This document shows, in pieces, positions 34,692 to 45,954 of a stretch of 64,000 nt of DNA. Position 1 is the stretch's first letter; each line of letters begins with the position of its first letter. Below the pieces are notes generated by a model. That model did not search any database. It was not told where the DNA came from and worked only from the letters and a program-made list of their open reading frames with translations. This DNA comes from Cymbidium sinense (taxonomy: Eukaryota > Streptophyta > Magnoliopsida > Asparagales > Orchidaceae). The DNA lies in assembly GCA_021442155.1 (NCBI GenBank), contig CM038222.1, positions 54,493,352 to 54,557,351 of the forward strand. The letters are read 5' to 3'. The position numbers were made by a program, and so were the translations under genes.

Positions 34692-35003
34692 ATGACATCG
34701 AGGCCAATCCTAAGTAGGGGCACATTGTCTCCGCACTCTGGGAAATCACCGCCAAGCTCTACCTATGAAAATGAAGACCCAAAGATGGTTGTACATCTTC
34801 AATTATTTGACACAATTAAACTCCACAAAATAATACATAGCAAAAAACATAACAAAATTGATTCTGATGTCGATGCAATAATGATCGACAAATTAAGACA
34901 CATGATGTCTCGATCCATAACTATTTTTGATCTAATTCCCTCGCTCGGTCCATCAAACCCGCCACAACTCTCCCTTCCACTCTCCATCGCACCGTCGTCA
35001 CAC
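34692..35003. other. Target DNA left of MULE-1, with an unrecognised 106-codon ORF
   Basis: An ORF at 34692-35012 runs into the MULE-1 duplication. Its translation (106 aa, Ser/Pro/His-rich, nothing recognised) ends in 'SLPLSIAPSSHSI'. Before MULE-1 inserted, this DNA continued at 38111. The CT-rich composition goes on there, so the target may be one CT-rich unit, for example a leader, but I cannot support a gene. Confidence 0.35.
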
Positions 35004-35013
35004 TCCATTTGAA
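35004..35013. repeat. Left target-site duplication of MULE-1 (tccatttgaa)
   Basis: Ten identical bases stand at 38101-38110. Target duplications of 8-11 bp are typical of Mutator-like elements. An extra matching c on the left side is probably chance. Confidence 0.88.
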
Positions 35014-35970
35014 GACGAAAATTTTAAATTAAGTATGTTTTAAAACTTAATTAACAGATTAAATACCGGTAAAAAAATTTTAAATATAGGTATAGTCGCC
35101 CAATAAGTAATCGTCACAACTGCTAGAGACCACCCAATTTATCGGGCGAGGTTAATTATCCGTACCGATAATCTATCGACCATTAAGTAAGCGGCCGACC
35201 GACATAAGCGGTTTAATGCAAGTACGCCGAAATCATGACTTGCGAATTTTTTTTTTAAAAAAATAAGTTGTCTTTTTTTTATGATGTACAGGAAATGCAT
35301 ATAGATGTAACATGAACTTGTAATACCAGTGAACAAATGATACCAGAAAATACAAATAGATCAAACAGCTACAAATGTACTAGTAATCAAACGATACAAA
35401 AAAATTTCATCCATAAGCAAAAAAATAAACTCAAGTACGATGCGATAAAAGTGAACAATAACAATATCCAAAATAATACAAAATAAGTACACCTCTAAAC
35501 ACTATCTGACGACGCCATCTATAAGCTATCGCATATTACTCGGAGTATAGTTCCATCAACGGACTATCAGCCGATGAGCTGCTCGCATCATCGATCCAAT
35601 GTCCATGGCAATCTTAATGACGTCATACTTGTCCATATAGTGCAGGAGGCAGGTGCTCTCACGGAAAAGAAGATGGTCTGGATCGGCATTGGTGGATGGC
35701 CTGCGCCCGTATGTCTATATGTGATTAGGCGAGTCGTGACATGTGTCATATCTATGACATATGCTTTCTTCTGACAGACCACGTAGTCTCGATATCGTCG
35801 TCAGCGAGATCTGCATCATATGCTCATACTTATTGATGTGCGATAGTCCACGTCATTTTGAGCGTCAGAAGAAAGGCGAAAAAAGATCTGCGTAAAATAT
35901 GCTCACTTACGTAAACAAGTTTAAAATGTTACTACGTAAATATGTGGAAATAATAACTAAGAAAATATGC
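35014..35970 (-). other. MULE-1 3' part, no recognised coding sequence
   Basis: Downstream of the transposase fragment. Opposed ORFs at 35574-35782 match nothing. Subterminal words 'gtcgcccaataag' (about 35096) and 'ttatcgggcgagg' (about 35140) repeat motifs of the other end. Confidence 0.4.
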
Positions 35971-35973
35971 AAA

Positions 35974-37343
35974 TTATAGAGTTATCTTAACATATGCTCG
36001 CTCGGCGGGTGCTCTGGGGTAGTATGTCGTCGGTGGGGCTGCCTTGGAGAGCGATATGACTCCTCCCAACGCCAAATATTGCTCGATACTCTTACGTCGC
36101 ATCCGTGCCTTCATGTAAGAGACCTTGATGTTAAATTTCGATTCCATCCTTCCTATGATCTCTCCGGGTTTCAGGTCAATTTGAAATCGCATTACTGGCA
36201 TTATGAAGTAACTAATAAACTTAGAAGTGCATTGGCGATGTCCTGAACCACTGATGGTGGCAACGGATGTGTGCGGAGAACCTAAAGTTGATAACCTCCA
36301 GGCGCCTCCCAACCTCTTGCTTCTGCTACAGTGCATGCACCATTGGCAAGGTCTGTTAGGGCTACGATGTTGCGCACATATAACGGTGAAATTCTTCTGA
36401 TTGGATGTCACGGTAACGAACTGGACATTATTAAGAATGGACCAGCCAGTTACTGCGAACTGAAGCTCCTTCTTATTTGAGAAACACATACCTTCATATA
36501 ACTCTACCGGAACTTCGACATCATCTGAAAAACCTGAGCTATCAGATGGACCATCAAATACAATATCTGCATCCCAGTCTTTCGTGGTCAACATAGCCGC
36601 GAGCATTCTAGTGGAAATCATAACATCGCGATCCGAATTCGGATTGAATGACTCAAGAAGATCATGGATACTCCGTGCATAAATTGACATTACCAAGCAA
36701 AGACTCATCATCGCTCGCTATCATCGATGCTTGATTCACTATTCATCGTTTCATACTCATCATGGTAGTTGTCAGATGAACTAGATTGATCATGCGATTC
36801 TTGAATAGGCATCTCTTCGCATTTAAACATATATCATCTTTTTAAAAAAATCGAAGATGCCCTACACAAAACAAAAATAAAAAATACCAACAATGATGTC
36901 GAGGTGAATGCTTAAATTATCTCCTGTTCGTGATAGTACTGTTGCGATTCAGCAGCTGTTGGCAAACTGAACTCGTGAGCATAACCGGAGTGTACATTCT
37001 ACGGCATGATATCGATGTCGGTTTCACGCGGCATTGTGGCTTTATTTCTCGTAAACAATCAATGTCGGCGGAAGCTTCGTTGTCTGATCGCAGACATCAT
37101 CATTATCAACAATACAAGCTATGTATCCCACGCCTACAGGAAAATGGCATGAAATCTCCACTGCGAAGTTATCAATGTCATAACGCAAAAACCGAGCACT
37201 TTTTATTTTAAATCTCCTAAGCTTGCATGACGTGACACTCGCATGGGCCAATTTTTGCCACCAACATAACTTGGAATGAACTGACCATCAATGATCAGTT
37301 GCTCGTCATAGAACAGAATTAAGGAAACGAGATCCTGACTCAT
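35974..37343 (-). pseudogene. MULE transposase, N-terminal half (MuDR-type DNA-binding domain)
   Basis: The likely original start is the ATG at 37341-37343, giving 'MSQDLVSLILFYDEQLIIDG' and then 'QFIPSYVGGKNWPM', the beta-rich N-terminal segment common in plant MULE proteins; it soon shifts frame (37.0-37.25 kb). The open part 35974-36711 (245 aa) holds an acidic stretch, 'YEGMCFSNKKELQFAVTGWS' and 'SNQKNFTVICAQH', then 'CQWCMHCSRSKRLGGAWRLS', fitting the MuDR N-terminal DNA-binding family (PF03108-type), with the C-x2-C and following Trp of its zinc-ribbon-like end. It continues as 'DLKPGEIIGRMESKFNIKVS', closely matching the MULE-2 protein, and stops before the catalytic domain. Confidence 0.82.
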
Positions 37344-37865
37344 TCTACTATTAGCTTAGCAACCAATGTTGTAACAAAACCTAATAATTCACTCAAAATT
37401 CGTTACAAAATCCATATTGCTCACCTATTTATACACCTAACAATTAAGCAAAGCAAAAAATAAACTACCAAATTACCTGATCCCAGCATGTCGTATACCC
37501 TAATCACGGCAAATTTTAGGAGAATAATTATGAAAAACATGCAAAACTTCCCTCCACATTATTACTAATTCAAATAAGCAAGGAAGAAAAAAACAAACTT
37601 ATGGTAAAGCCGGAGAAAGCAATGATCACGACCGCGAAAGATACGAACCGACCGAAATTTGTTCAGTGGAGCCGGCAAAAGTGACTAATGCCAAAAATCC
37701 AAATGGTGGAGCCGGCGATGGGTCTCGTGCGTACGGAGGAGAATCGAAGGAGAAGAACCGAGAGCTTTCCCTAAACCGAGAGCTTTTACAAAATGAAACA
37801 GAAAGAAGGAAGCGGGCTCGGGTCGGGGCCGAGTCGGCCGTATTTAGAAATACGTCAGTCGCCCA

Positions 37866-37908
37866 CTTATCGGGCGACTGGCCAAACTTACGCCAGTCGC
37901 CCGATAAG
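37866..37908. other. Perfect 16-bp stem hairpin in the MULE-1 subterminal region
   Basis: cttatcgggcgactgg (37866-37881) pairs without mismatch with ccagtcgcccgataag (37893-37908) around an 11-nt loop. A second, overlapping palindrome, agtcgccc/gggcgact, starts just left of it. The core TCGCCC-GATAAG recurs at the other end of the element, so it may be a transposase-binding site (inference). Confidence 0.9.
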
Positions 37909-38100
37909 TTAGCGACTGGCTTCTTACCGTGAAAGTTTGGCCAATCGTTAACTGGTAGGCTATTGGCCCGATCATAAAGGCTATCACACCTCGGCGATAA
38001 TTGGGCTCGCCCTTATCGGACGTACCAAATTAAATTTTTTTTTATCAATACCTAATCTGTTAATTATTAATTAAAATATACTTAATTTAAAAATTTCTTC

Positions 38101-38110
38101 TCCATTTGAA
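38101..38110. repeat. Right target-site duplication of MULE-1 (tccatttgaa)
   Basis: Identical to 35004-35013 and directly outside the right TIR. Confidence 0.88.
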
Positions 38111-38567
38111 CCGTCCTCTGCCATTGTCCTTCTCTGGCCCCACGTTTCATCGCCGCTCTCCCTCTCTTGCTCCATTACTTCGTCTAACCCACCGACACTC
38201 TCCCTCCCTCGCTCTCTTGCTCCATCCAAACCGCCACCTGTCCCTCTCCGTCCCTGATCATCTCTCTTCCTCTCTGTGCCACCCCATTTGCCGTCGCTCT
38301 TTACAGACCAGGCCGCGCCGCTGCACGCCCAGACACTCGCCTCCCCAAGTCGCAACACTGGAAACCACCGCCCTCGCTGCCTTACGTTGCCCAGATCCCC
38401 GCCACCCGCACGTCGCATCAATGCTCTCACCACGCCATGACACCACATTGGAGAACGCTGGTCTCGCTGCCATGTGCATCCCGATCCCCACCCCGCACGC
38501 TACCCTCGAGGTATCCAGCATGTTTCATGTGCTTGTAAAAATAGTTACGAATTGCTTTTTTTTTTAA
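38111..38567. other. CT-rich target DNA right of MULE-1
   Basis: Strongly pyrimidine-skewed 'ctctccctc' type DNA. Open frames exist on both strands (153 codons at 38106-38567 on plus; 125 and 87 codons on minus) because stops are rare in such composition. The Pro/Ser/Arg/His-rich translation shows no family signature. Confidence 0.4.
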
Positions 38568-38604
38568 AAAATTATTTGAAAGCTTAAAATACTTTTTTTT
38601 TAGA

Positions 38605-38628
38605 ATATATATATATATATATATATAT
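38605..38628. repeat. (AT)12 microsatellite
   Basis: Uninterrupted AT dinucleotides. Confidence 0.95.
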
Positions 38629-39937
38629 CATTATATCATTTAAATTTAATATATTTGTATATGTAATATTTAAAATTTGATTTTTACGTATCTAACACTT
38701 ATACATGCAAAGATGTATTCATTTTAAAATAATAATAAGTGATATTTTTATATTATATTAAAAATTTAAGTGTTATAAATATAAATATCAAAATTTTCAA
38801 TGTTAAATATGTATGTATATAAGAATTATGTAGTATATATATAAATGCCCTTTTTTATTTTATATGTTATATTACTTCAAAATAAATTGTTAACATATTA
38901 ATTGTGATATTCATATAGTGAAAAATGAAAATTAGCTAAATTGGACAGTAAATCTTCAATTAGACTCATTAACTGACACTTTGATTATTAGTAATGCATT
39001 TTCTTATGGTTTCCTTATGGCAAGATCTTTCCAGGGCCAACTTCCTTTAGAATTCATCTTTTCACTAATCTACCAGGCTTTCCCTTTTAAACTACACTAA
39101 GTTTGTGGTTTGCTTAATTTGTTGCACTTGTTGTTATCCAATATTTTGGTTGAATCTAATGTGGTGCCTGCTTCCTTCTACCCTATGGCTAGGGTTACGT
39201 TGTTCGTTTATGATCCCAACACTCAGTGACCATGTTGCATTTTATTGCACAGATTATTATTAGCAGCTTCTTTGTTGATGATATCTATGATAACCTTCAC
39301 ATCCTGTGCCATTCGTGGCCTTTCTTTCTTTCTTTTATTTGTTCTGATGGTTTTATCTTATAAGTTATTCTCTTTGACTCTTCACCTTCTTAATAAATCT
39401 AAAAGACTCTATTTCCATTCTTCCTAATCCATCAAAGAACTCTTACTGATTCACTCAAAATTCTAACATTCTAAGATTAAAGTTCATGTGAAGTTCCTCC
39501 GTTATATTATATTATCTTTTGCATCAGTTTTGTTATATTGCACCTCTAAATGCGATATAAAGTAGGGCTTAATGAAATTATTTAATATTTATTCAATGTA
39601 GATATAGAACCTTATTAAATTATATAAATTTATGTCTAGTAACTGTGATTTATATTATGCATGTTCTCTCATCATCACTAATTTTTCGCAGAAATTTTTA
39701 TTACAATCCTAAAAATATTCAGATGAAATTTAACAGGCTCAGGCTGATTGAATGCATTGAAATCATCCTACAATTATTGTCTCAATTTCTTTGATCTGTA
39801 GGCAACCATTTTTCAAATAATTTTAAAGCCATTTGGACATCTGCTGCAGGATGAGCATTAAGGTGTTGTCTTCTTTTACTGTAGTATTAATTCATTACTC
39901 TTTGGGAGCGTATTAAAATCAAAGGAAGTAGAGGAAA

Positions 39938-40010
<73 letters not shown>
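39938..40010. repeat. (TA)n microsatellite, ~73 bp
   Basis: TA dinucleotides interrupted once by 'tac' near 39961. Confidence 0.97.
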
Positions 40011-40012
<2 letters not shown>

Positions 40013-41125
40013 TAAAGTGAGAGATTTAATATTTTAGTTTTGCATGAAAAATCCTATATATAACTTGATAAAATAAACACAAGAGGCTCAAAAGTTTTTA
40101 CATGAAAAAGTTGAAAGGAGAACAAATCATGAGGCCTAACTCAAATAAAATAATCCAATATGTTGCTTGAAATTATAAAAATTTGCTCTTTCCATTAAGG
40201 GAAGATGGTGGTGTTATAGAATTAAGAATATTTATTTGGTTTCTTGCCGTTATGGTAGGAGTTGGGGAGAGTGATGGTAGTGGTTAGGAGATAGCAATCA
40301 AATAATTACAAATGTGTGATAGCGGTGATTGAACAATGATGTTCAAATGATGATAGTTGAGCAATGATCATTAAATAAGATAGGCGAGTGAGAATGACTG
40401 AGACATAATGATGATAGTTTAGCTAATTTTAATTAGATAATGCCCCAGCGATGTATTATCCCCATCAACTATGGATGATCTAATATTGAAAATAAATCGA
40501 ATAAAATAGATAACTTCACATCATTGCCTTATAAAGAATACCGTAAAGATTTGAACTAACAGAATCGATATTTAATTTGTTGTTTTCTTTTGTTGAACAT
40601 TAATCTAGATTATCTCAACGTGGTTCAACTTAATCACTAGTTAATCAAGATAATCCCAGCGTAATTCAACTAAATTACTATGATTTATCTACATTTTAAT
40701 TATTCAGGACGTTTATTTTCAACAATACAGAATATCTTTGTTTTTCTTTTTCTTCACTTGGAAGGCATGATAAAGGTCAATTAGATGTTTATTTTTCTAT
40801 ACTTGGTTTCTAGAACAAAAAAAAATCAATAAATTAATTGACTAATTTGTAATATTACAGAAATACAAGTAACCTCAATTTAAAATAAAATAGATGTCGA
40901 AAGTTATATTAAGCTAGTTCTTCACAAAAGTAAATGAAAAAAAAGGCGTTATTTAAGCCAAAAAAACACTGTTAAATGATTATTTTAGAACTTAATTTAT
41001 ATATGAATAAACATGATCCTACATAAACTATAGTTAGAATAATTAATAAACCTTAAGTTTTCTTGTAATTTCTATTGTTTGTAGGCCACCTACAGAAATA
41101 GGCTCTATGCTTTCAGGCTAAGATC

Positions 41126-41166
41126 ACGGCGGCCACAGGCAACATATAGCCTGCTCCGGCCGCCGT
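41126..41166. other. GC-rich hairpin in AT-rich DNA
   Basis: acggcggcc (41126-41134) pairs perfectly with ggccgccgt (41158-41166), and inside it acaggc...gcctg gives a second stem around an AT loop. It stands out sharply from surrounding DNA and lies ~100 bp before MULE-3. It may be the tip of a small unrecognised element. Confidence 0.75.
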
Positions 41167-41264
41167 TAAACTAATTTTACTTTCATTAAACTAATTTACC
41201 AAGAGAAGAAATCTGCTTTTAAAAACACAGGAGCACTGGTATTCAACATTTACAAGCCAACAGT

Positions 41265-41273
41265 ACAATAAAA
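41265..41273. repeat. Left target-site duplication of MULE-3 (acaataaaa)
   Basis: Identical 9 bp at 43069-43077. Confidence 0.93.
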
Positions 41274-41741
41274 GGCAATTTTTTTAAAATGGGTACGGTT
41301 AAAATGTGAATTAGCTAATTGAGTATTGATAAAAAAAAATTTAAGAATAGGTATATGCGATTAGTATGCACCTTGAGCCCGATTATCTGACCGTGAATAA
41401 TCGCGTTGAAATACTCTTTAATGAGCAAGTCGCAATTAATGACGGCCTTTAAATAATTAATTATTCTTTTCTTAACGCGTTAAAGTGAGATAGCGTTGAG
41501 ATTGTCGATTAAAGATTTAAAGTCGTGTTGAATCGCTCACCGATTTAAATTTTATTTTTGGAAAATAAATTTCGAATTTCCTTTAATAAGATAAATATTA
41601 TTACCTAATGCGATTTATTTTTATTATATTGAAAAATAAATAATTATTTTTCATTCATTAAAATGAAATAATTAACTATTTCAATACTTTATAAATATTT
41701 ATAATTATATCTATATTTTAAAACTATTATTATTTAAAAGT
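41274..41741 (+). repeat. MULE-3 left TIR
   Basis: Pairs with 42592-43068. Contains 'gtgaattagctaattgagta' near its outer end and GC-richer subterminal words (41360-41500). Confidence 0.85.
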
Positions 41742-42591
41742 GATTTGTAATGTAGATATAATTATAAATATAAATATAATAGTTTTAAACAAGTGATAAA
41801 TATTTAAGTTTATCTTTAAAAGAAATATGTCTTTTGTCTCAAGTGATAATGTTTCTCAACTTCCATTTGCAAATATGAACTTAAATAATTTAATGTATTC
41901 TAGAGGTTGTTTAAACATAAAGGGATTTAAAACCCATCTTGATTTTTTTTTATTGCTATCTGTGGGAGTTGTTTAATTTTGGATGAAATAATTATATTTC
42001 AATTCCTTGCTCAAATTTGGGTTGAATATGTTTGAGCTTAATAAGTTAAAAAGAATGCTATCTATTGTTTCTCGTAGTCATTATATTTGTAATATTATTT
42101 AACGTATCTTATAGTTTAGTTGGTAGGATATTTATTAAATGTACTAATTTTAGAAATAAAGTAATTGATTGCAAATTAAGTAGTTGTTTTAGTTGCATGC
42201 AAATTAAAAGTATTGATTTTGTGTTATGATATATTTTAATGTATTAAAATGCATGAGGTAAGCTCTGACAAATGAAGAAAGTAGTGATAGAGAGACAAGA
42301 TAGTTAGGTTGTGGGTTTAAGTTTTTCTTACATTTGGAATTGGCTACTGTTTTAAATTCGTTAAAATGGGCATCTAAGTAATCCAAATCTCTAATTATGC
42401 CTAATAATCATTTGCGTGAGTTGTTTTATAAAAATTTGATCTTTTCTCAATAAGTTTTTATTTCTTAGTTAACAAAGCTTTTAGTTTTATCTAGAGCAGT
42501 AAAAATTGTTTGTCAAGTAGGTATTAAAACTATTATTTAAAAGTGATTTGTAATATAGATATAATTATAAATATAAATATAATACTTTTAA

Positions 42592-43068
42592 ATAATAATA
42601 GTTTTAAAATATAGATATAATTATAAATATTTATAAAATATTGAAATAGTTAATTATTTCACTCAATTTTAATGAATGAAAAATAATTATTTATTTTAAA
42701 TATAATAAGAAATAAATCGCATTCCAGTAATAATATTTATCTTATTAAAAGAAATTTTATTTTCCAAAAAATAATTTAAATCGTGGCGTGGTTGAACGCA
42801 TTGACTTTAGATCTTTAATCGACAATCTCTAAAATTTATCTCGCTTTAAGCGTTAAGGAAAGAATGATTAATTATTTAAAGGCCGTCAGCATTAATTAGG
42901 CGTTCTCATTAAAACAAGTCGCCCAATGCTACGCTATTTCAACGATGGCAATCTGGCGTCATTATCCGATGGCTGCAATAACTATAATTACCTATTCTTA
43001 AATTTTTTTTTATCAATACTCAATTAGCTAATTCACATTTTAACCGTACTCATTTTAAAAAAATTGCC
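42592..43068 (-). repeat. MULE-3 right TIR
   Basis: Reverse complement of the left TIR with scattered differences, mostly in the inner half. Confidence 0.85.
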
Positions 43069-43077
43069 ACAATAAAA
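43069..43077. repeat. Right target-site duplication of MULE-3 (acaataaaa)
   Basis: Matches 41265-41273 exactly. Confidence 0.93.
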
Positions 43078-43327
43078 TTCCAATCCTCATTACGCCTACT
43101 TTGAAAATAAGAGCAAGAAGTGACAGATGTCTTCCAGCGCTTACTTTCTTGTCAAATAATGCTGCTCGTCAACGTTGAACAACAACAGTCAAGCCGACGC
43201 CAGATTATGACAGCAGAAATGAATAAAAAAAGACGAAATCTCTTGGAAACTCAAACTGAAAGATAGGAAATTGGTTCAAAAATTTTTGGAGCATTAAAAA
43301 AAAGACTGACTTATTTTTATATGATTT

Positions 43328-43340
43328 TTCGTATGATCTT
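43328..43340. repeat. Target-site duplication of the LINE, poly(A) side (ttcgtatgatctt)
   Basis: Thirteen bases identical to 46106-46118. They are followed by the T-run that is the LINE's poly(A) tail on the minus strand. Confidence 0.9.
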
Positions 43341-44419
43341 TTTTTTTTTTGGAAAAGGTTAAGAGCCGTGTATTAAAGTTACAAAGACTAATCCCTTACA
43401 GGACTGAAGTAATAAGAAAAAACTAAGCTAGGACAATGCTTCTAGAAACGAAATCAATAAAGCTAGCTGAGAGAGAAAATCCTACAGAGAGTAGGAGCAA
43501 AAAAACTCAATGGACTCAGGGATACAAAATACATCAACGATGTCTAAGATAACAACACAAAACAATCATATAGGATGGGAAAGTCCCCGGTTGTCTAGCC
43601 TCCAAACAATCCTCATAAATAGAATCGTTCAAAAAGGGATCGTGGTTGCAGAGAGGCCATCCAGCGAGAAGGAGCAATCCAATAGATCAATAAGTTGTGC
43701 TAGGAAATCCTCATCATTGTCCATTCCAAAAGCAGCCCAGCGCTCCACCAAAACCGCAAGAAAAGCGACAAGGGAAGAAGATCAAAGCAGATTTCTGTTC
43801 TTATCATGAAATCCATCACAGGTTGAGAGTAAACAACAAAAAACCGTAATGATAACAGCCATAACCTCCATAGCCGAAAAAACCATAGCCAACAGAATAC
43901 CATGAAACAGCAGGGAAAAGAACAGAAAAATCCTTCCACTGCCAGAAATGCCAGCGTAATGATAGGGAGAACACAGATGGGCAGTAGTAAGAAAACCGCA
44001 GCCTCCATATATAAAGATAGAGAAGATAACCATAAATCCCACAGCCATCCAAAGGAGATCCAGAAGAAAACAGAAATGGAACGAGAAGACATCAAGAAGA
44101 GCCATAATACCAGTACAGTAAGACCCATAACCAGCCAATAACTTCCAGATAATCCTCAACAACAAAAACCGCACAGCAGAAACAATCCATTAATGAAACA
44201 GAGGATGAAATGCAGAAACCGCAAATGAACTTCCAAAGACATAAGAAACAGTCACAAGTAAGAGGATAGTTAAGGAGGGAAATAGTTTTTCCATGTCCGA
44301 ATTAAATCCTGCACAGAGCTAGGCCAAGCAACCTTTAATTTCCACTTTTGCAATTTAGTGACCCTTTCCTTAACTTGATGTGATAAAGCGAAAGGGGAGA
44401 TTGGTAGAAGAGAAAAGGG
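43341..44419 (-). other. LINE 3' end and untranslated tail
   Basis: Runs from the zinc-binding region to the poly(A). Hydrophobic minus-strand ORFs here (for example 43700-44174, Phe/Trp/Leu-rich) overlap one another in three frames and are not convincing proteins. Confidence 0.5.
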
Positions 44420-44713
44420 TTATTCCTTTCTCCACAGGTATACACAAGAGAAATAATCGAGAAAATGTAATCTTTGTAACACTTTATGCTCCCCATCATC
44501 AATAAAATTAAGAACCTGCGGGAGAGTAGACTGCAGCAAAAGAAACGTACCATTTGGAAGGAGAGCCCTCACTAATTTCATAGCCAATGGACATTCAAAA
44601 AACAAGTGGTTGTGAGATTCTAAAACAGAATGACAAAAACAGCAAAGGAGTTGGGTTCCAATCCCTTTATTTGCAAGTTTATCAGATATTTTAAGACCCT
44701 GAATATAAGCCAT
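44420..44713 (-). pseudogene. LINE ORF2 zinc-binding region (zf-RVT)
   Basis: 'LLCCFCHSVLESHNHLFFEC' at about residues 23-42 of the segment: C-x2-C followed by E-x3-HLFFxC, the pattern of the plant reverse transcriptase zinc-binding domain (PF13966-type). Preceded by 'DKLANKGIG'. Confidence 0.88.
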
Positions 44714-45097
44714 CCAGCAATAAAGAGCATAGTTAATAGAAAAACCTTTAAACCAAATCCCTTTAGTCCAATCTAAAGAGGGATGAGACTCGAAGATGGC
44801 TTCTCTAAACTCCTTGGTGAAGGAGATAATGTTTTAAGCCAACTAATAATCTTCCATTCTCAATAGAAGTATCCAAAATCTTAATGGATAACCAAGGATG
44901 AGAGGACTCAAGAAGAGAGGGGAGATTCCAATGCCCATTGAGGAGAAGAAAATGAACCTTAAGATCTTAGAAGTTTAAATGTTTCAAGCCATTTACTCCC
45001 AACCAATAACAAAGAGAGTGTCCATTGCACCATGGATCAAAGTATAAAGAAAAGCATTACCCTCTCCAACTTGAAAATGCAATTTGTTTTAAATTTT

Positions 45098-45954
45098 TCA
45101 AGACACTTTGACAATTGATTTCCAAAGAGGAGAAACTCTATAAATGCAAGGATTCCATAGAGATGTATACTTAGCTAAACACCATTTAGCAAAAGGAGTC
45201 TCTCTCTTGCAAATTTTCCACATTAATTTCAATTTGCTTATCAAATTAGAGAAGAAGAGAGTAACTCCTCCTTTGTCTTTGGGTAAAGTAGTGCGTTCCC
45301 AAGAAATAGTATGCAACTTTTGCCTCCCTGAATGATAGAAAAATTTATGTGAAAGCCGATTTTTTGATGATACCATCTGGAATAGCCATAGAGCGAAACC
45401 GGATGATAAATAACTATTAATAGAGGGATGGTGCAACCTTCCCCCAATGAGAGGAACTTACTTTTCCAACCGTAACCAAACATGTAGTCTATCAAAGAGA
45501 GGTGTGAAATGAGCCATCTTGATTGTGCCTTTAATAAGAGGAAGCCCCAAGTATTTGAAAGGGAAAGAACCCAATTGAATTCCCAATCTATAAGCATTAT
45601 CCAAGTTCCTTGAAGAGAGGCACAAAGATGATTTGGAATAATTCACCTCAAGACCCAAATAATACTTTAGAGATTGAAGAGTAGAATTGAGTGAGGTAAA
45701 TGTAGAAGAGTCATACCCATCACAAGGAGATCGTCGATACAAGAGATGAGAAGAGCATTGTCCACTAGAGAAATAGGATTATATAATCCTTTGCTGATTT
45801 CATTTTCTAACATGCATGAAAAAGTGTCCATGGCCACCGTAAAGAGGAAAGGGGACAATGGGCAGCCCTGTCTAAGGCCATTGGAGGAAGAAAAGTAACC
45901 AGAAATATTCCCATTTAACACAATAGAAAAAGGCACATCGAGAGATGCTTCCAC
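45098..45954 (-). pseudogene. LINE ORF2 reverse transcriptase, partial
   Basis: Would perform target-primed reverse transcription. From 45954 downward: 'SSSNGLRQGCPLSPFLFTVA', the diagnostic non-LTR RT motif; then a catalytic box reading CIDD in place of the usual F/Y-A-D-D (both Asp kept), with LLVMG after it; then 'FPFKYLGLPLIKG' in the 45458-45742 frame, the L1 post-RT 'YLG-P' motif; then 'WERTTLPKDKGGVTLF' in the 45098-45436 frame. At least three frameshifts separate these. Confidence 0.87.

Larger units (their letters stand above)
35014..38100 (-). mobile_element. MULE-1: Mutator-like element, 3087 bp
   Basis: Ends: left 'gacgaaaattttaaattaag', right (reverse-complemented) 'gaagaaatttttaaattaag', continuing as TIRs of about 85 bp with a shared 'attaacagatta' word. 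A 10-bp duplication flanks it. Inside, on the minus strand, is the N-terminal half of a MULE transposase gene. I do not see the MULE catalytic domain or a SWIM zinc finger, so it is a deletion derivative that would need a transposase from elsewhere. The good preservation of its ends and duplication suggests a fairly recent insertion. Confidence 0.9.
38568..41264. other. AT-rich intergenic DNA with microsatellites, no gene seen
   Basis: About 2.7 kb with stops in every frame (the longest ORF, 39245-39427, is hydrophobic and unremarkable). It includes (AT)n at 38605-38628, a long (TA)n at 39938-40010 and a GC-rich hairpin at 41126-41166. The 39000-39500 stretch is less AT-rich and may be a relic, but nothing matches. 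Confidence 0.45.
41274..43068. mobile_element. MULE-3: non-autonomous Mutator-like element with long TIRs, 1795 bp
   Basis: The left end 'ggcaatttttttaaaatggg' and the reverse-complemented right end differ at one base in the first 75 or so. Homology of the arms, with more divergence inward, runs to about 41741 and 42592, so TIRs are about 470 bp. The perfect 9-bp duplication fits MULEs. The ~850-bp middle (41742-42591) has no transposase; it may be filler or a captured host fragment. A 60-bp piece of the left TIR's inner edge (41721-41783) is repeated directly at 42530-42588. Confidence 0.92.

Noticed and set aside
34692..35012. 106-codon ORF as a host exon disrupted by MULE-1
   Set aside because: The open frame stops at the insertion duplication by chance; there is no recognised domain and no continuation in frame after 38110.
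38106..38567. 153-codon plus-strand ORF (and 125/87-codon minus-strand ORFs) as a host gene
   Set aside because: The DNA is strongly CT-biased, which opens frames on both strands; the Pro/Ser/Arg/His-rich translation has no family signature and part of the frame is target DNA of MULE-1.
43700..44174. Hydrophobic minus-strand ORFs (142, 130 and 78 codons) as membrane proteins
   Set aside because: They overlap in all three frames in the 3' end of the LINE, and their composition reflects T/G-rich DNA. None has a consistent start or a homologous pattern.
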